In this document: positions 63,933 through 64,000 of the stretch, one piece after another
Position numbering within the stretch: position 1 is the stretch's first letter
Layout: each line of letters begins with the position of its first letter
Origin: Saliniradius amylolyticus
GTDB taxonomy: Bacteria; Pseudomonadota; Gammaproteobacteria; Enterobacterales; Alteromonadaceae
Direction of reading: 5' to 3'
DNA: 64,000 bases
Assembly (NCBI RefSeq): GCF_003143555.1
Contig: NZ_CP029347.1
Location: 2,542,001-2,606,000 of the forward strand
Made by a program: the position numbers and the translations under genes
Notes under the pieces: generated by a model
What the model was told of the DNA's origin: nothing
Seen by the model: the letters and a program-made list of their open reading frames with translations, nothing else
The model's database searches: none

Positions 63933-64000
63933 GTCGTTTTAAAGTCGGGCTGACCGGTGGCATAGCCAGCGGTAAGACCACCGTATCCAACCTGTTTGCA
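63929..64000 (+). CDS. coaE: Dephospho-CoA kinase, N-terminal fragment
   Basis: The first 24 codons (MSRFKVGLTGGIASGKTTVS...), cut by the window end. The P-loop GGIASGKTT is the CoaE signature. ATGA overlap with pilD gives translational coupling. Position after pilD is standard in gammaproteobacteria. Last step of coenzyme A synthesis. Confidence 0.95.
   Translation, partial: MSRFKVGLTGGIASGKTTVSNLFA

Overview
The window is chromosomal DNA from a gammaproteobacterium, most likely a marine Alteromonadales (Alteromonadaceae-type) species. This rests on synteny and gene content: pilT/pilU-yggS-proC-yggT-DUF4426, a DUF3545 micro-gene beside ung, tamA-tamB, a thrL-thrABC operon with an attenuator, pdhR-aceEF-lpd beside ampE-nadC-pilA-pilC-pilD-coaE, and a secreted multidomain chitinase. 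No rRNA, tRNA, CRISPR array, prophage or complete insertion sequence was seen. The window is mostly core genome with small accessory inserts.

Layout. 1-4.9 kb: tail of a CRY-DASH/photolyase gene, a small outer-membrane barrel, a large GH18 chitinase behind twin LacI-type palindromes, and mscS. 4.9-5.2 kb: a MITE-like element. 5.3-11.6 kb: tamA-tamB and rsmE. 11.6-17.2 kb: a block lying between rsmE and gshB, holding the tRNA-hydroxylation pair trhP(yegQ)-yfhL behind an FNR-like promoter, a two-component system with a divergent membrane protein, and a calcium-loop protein. 17.2-26.1 kb: gshB-yqgE-yqgF, two orphan periplasmic binding-type proteins, pilT-pilU-DUF2007, and yggS-proC-yggT-DUF4426. 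26.2-30.8 kb: yaaA, a macrodomain gene, tal-pgi, DUF3545. 30.8-36.4 kb: thrL-thrA-thrB-thrC-ung (minus strand) with a leader peptide, an attenuator and a tandem MetJ-box array. 36.5-39.2 kb: aceK and a PLP enzyme of the D-cysteine desulfhydrase/ACC deaminase family. 39.2-45.2 kb: an exported cyanophycinase-like protein with a folded leader, DUF192, acnB, HDOD and DUF1289 genes. 45.2-45.4 kb: a second MITE-like element whose ends resemble the first. 45.4-50.7 kb: copA, an M13 peptidase lipoprotein, and an orphan exbD. 50.7-58.6 kb: an unrecognised gene, lpd, aceF (three lipoyl domains), aceE and pdhR with a PdhR box. 58.7-64 kb: ampE, a retropepsin-like protease, nadC, pilA, pilC, pilD and the start of coaE; pilB is absent from its usual place between pilA and pilC.

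How the genes fit together. Central metabolism is well represented: pyruvate dehydrogenase under PdhR, aconitase B, AceK control of isocitrate flux, and transaldolase/Pgi. The threonine operon appears to carry two layers of control, attenuation by Thr/Ile codons and a MetJ-type operator, matching the position of homoserine at the Thr/Met branch point. Type IV pilus genes are split between pilT-pilU and pilA-pilC-pilD. Secreted functions (chitinase, cyanophycinase-like protein, M13 peptidase) fit a polymer-degrading marine heterotroph. All functional names come from reading the translated sequence and recalling family motifs; no database search was run.
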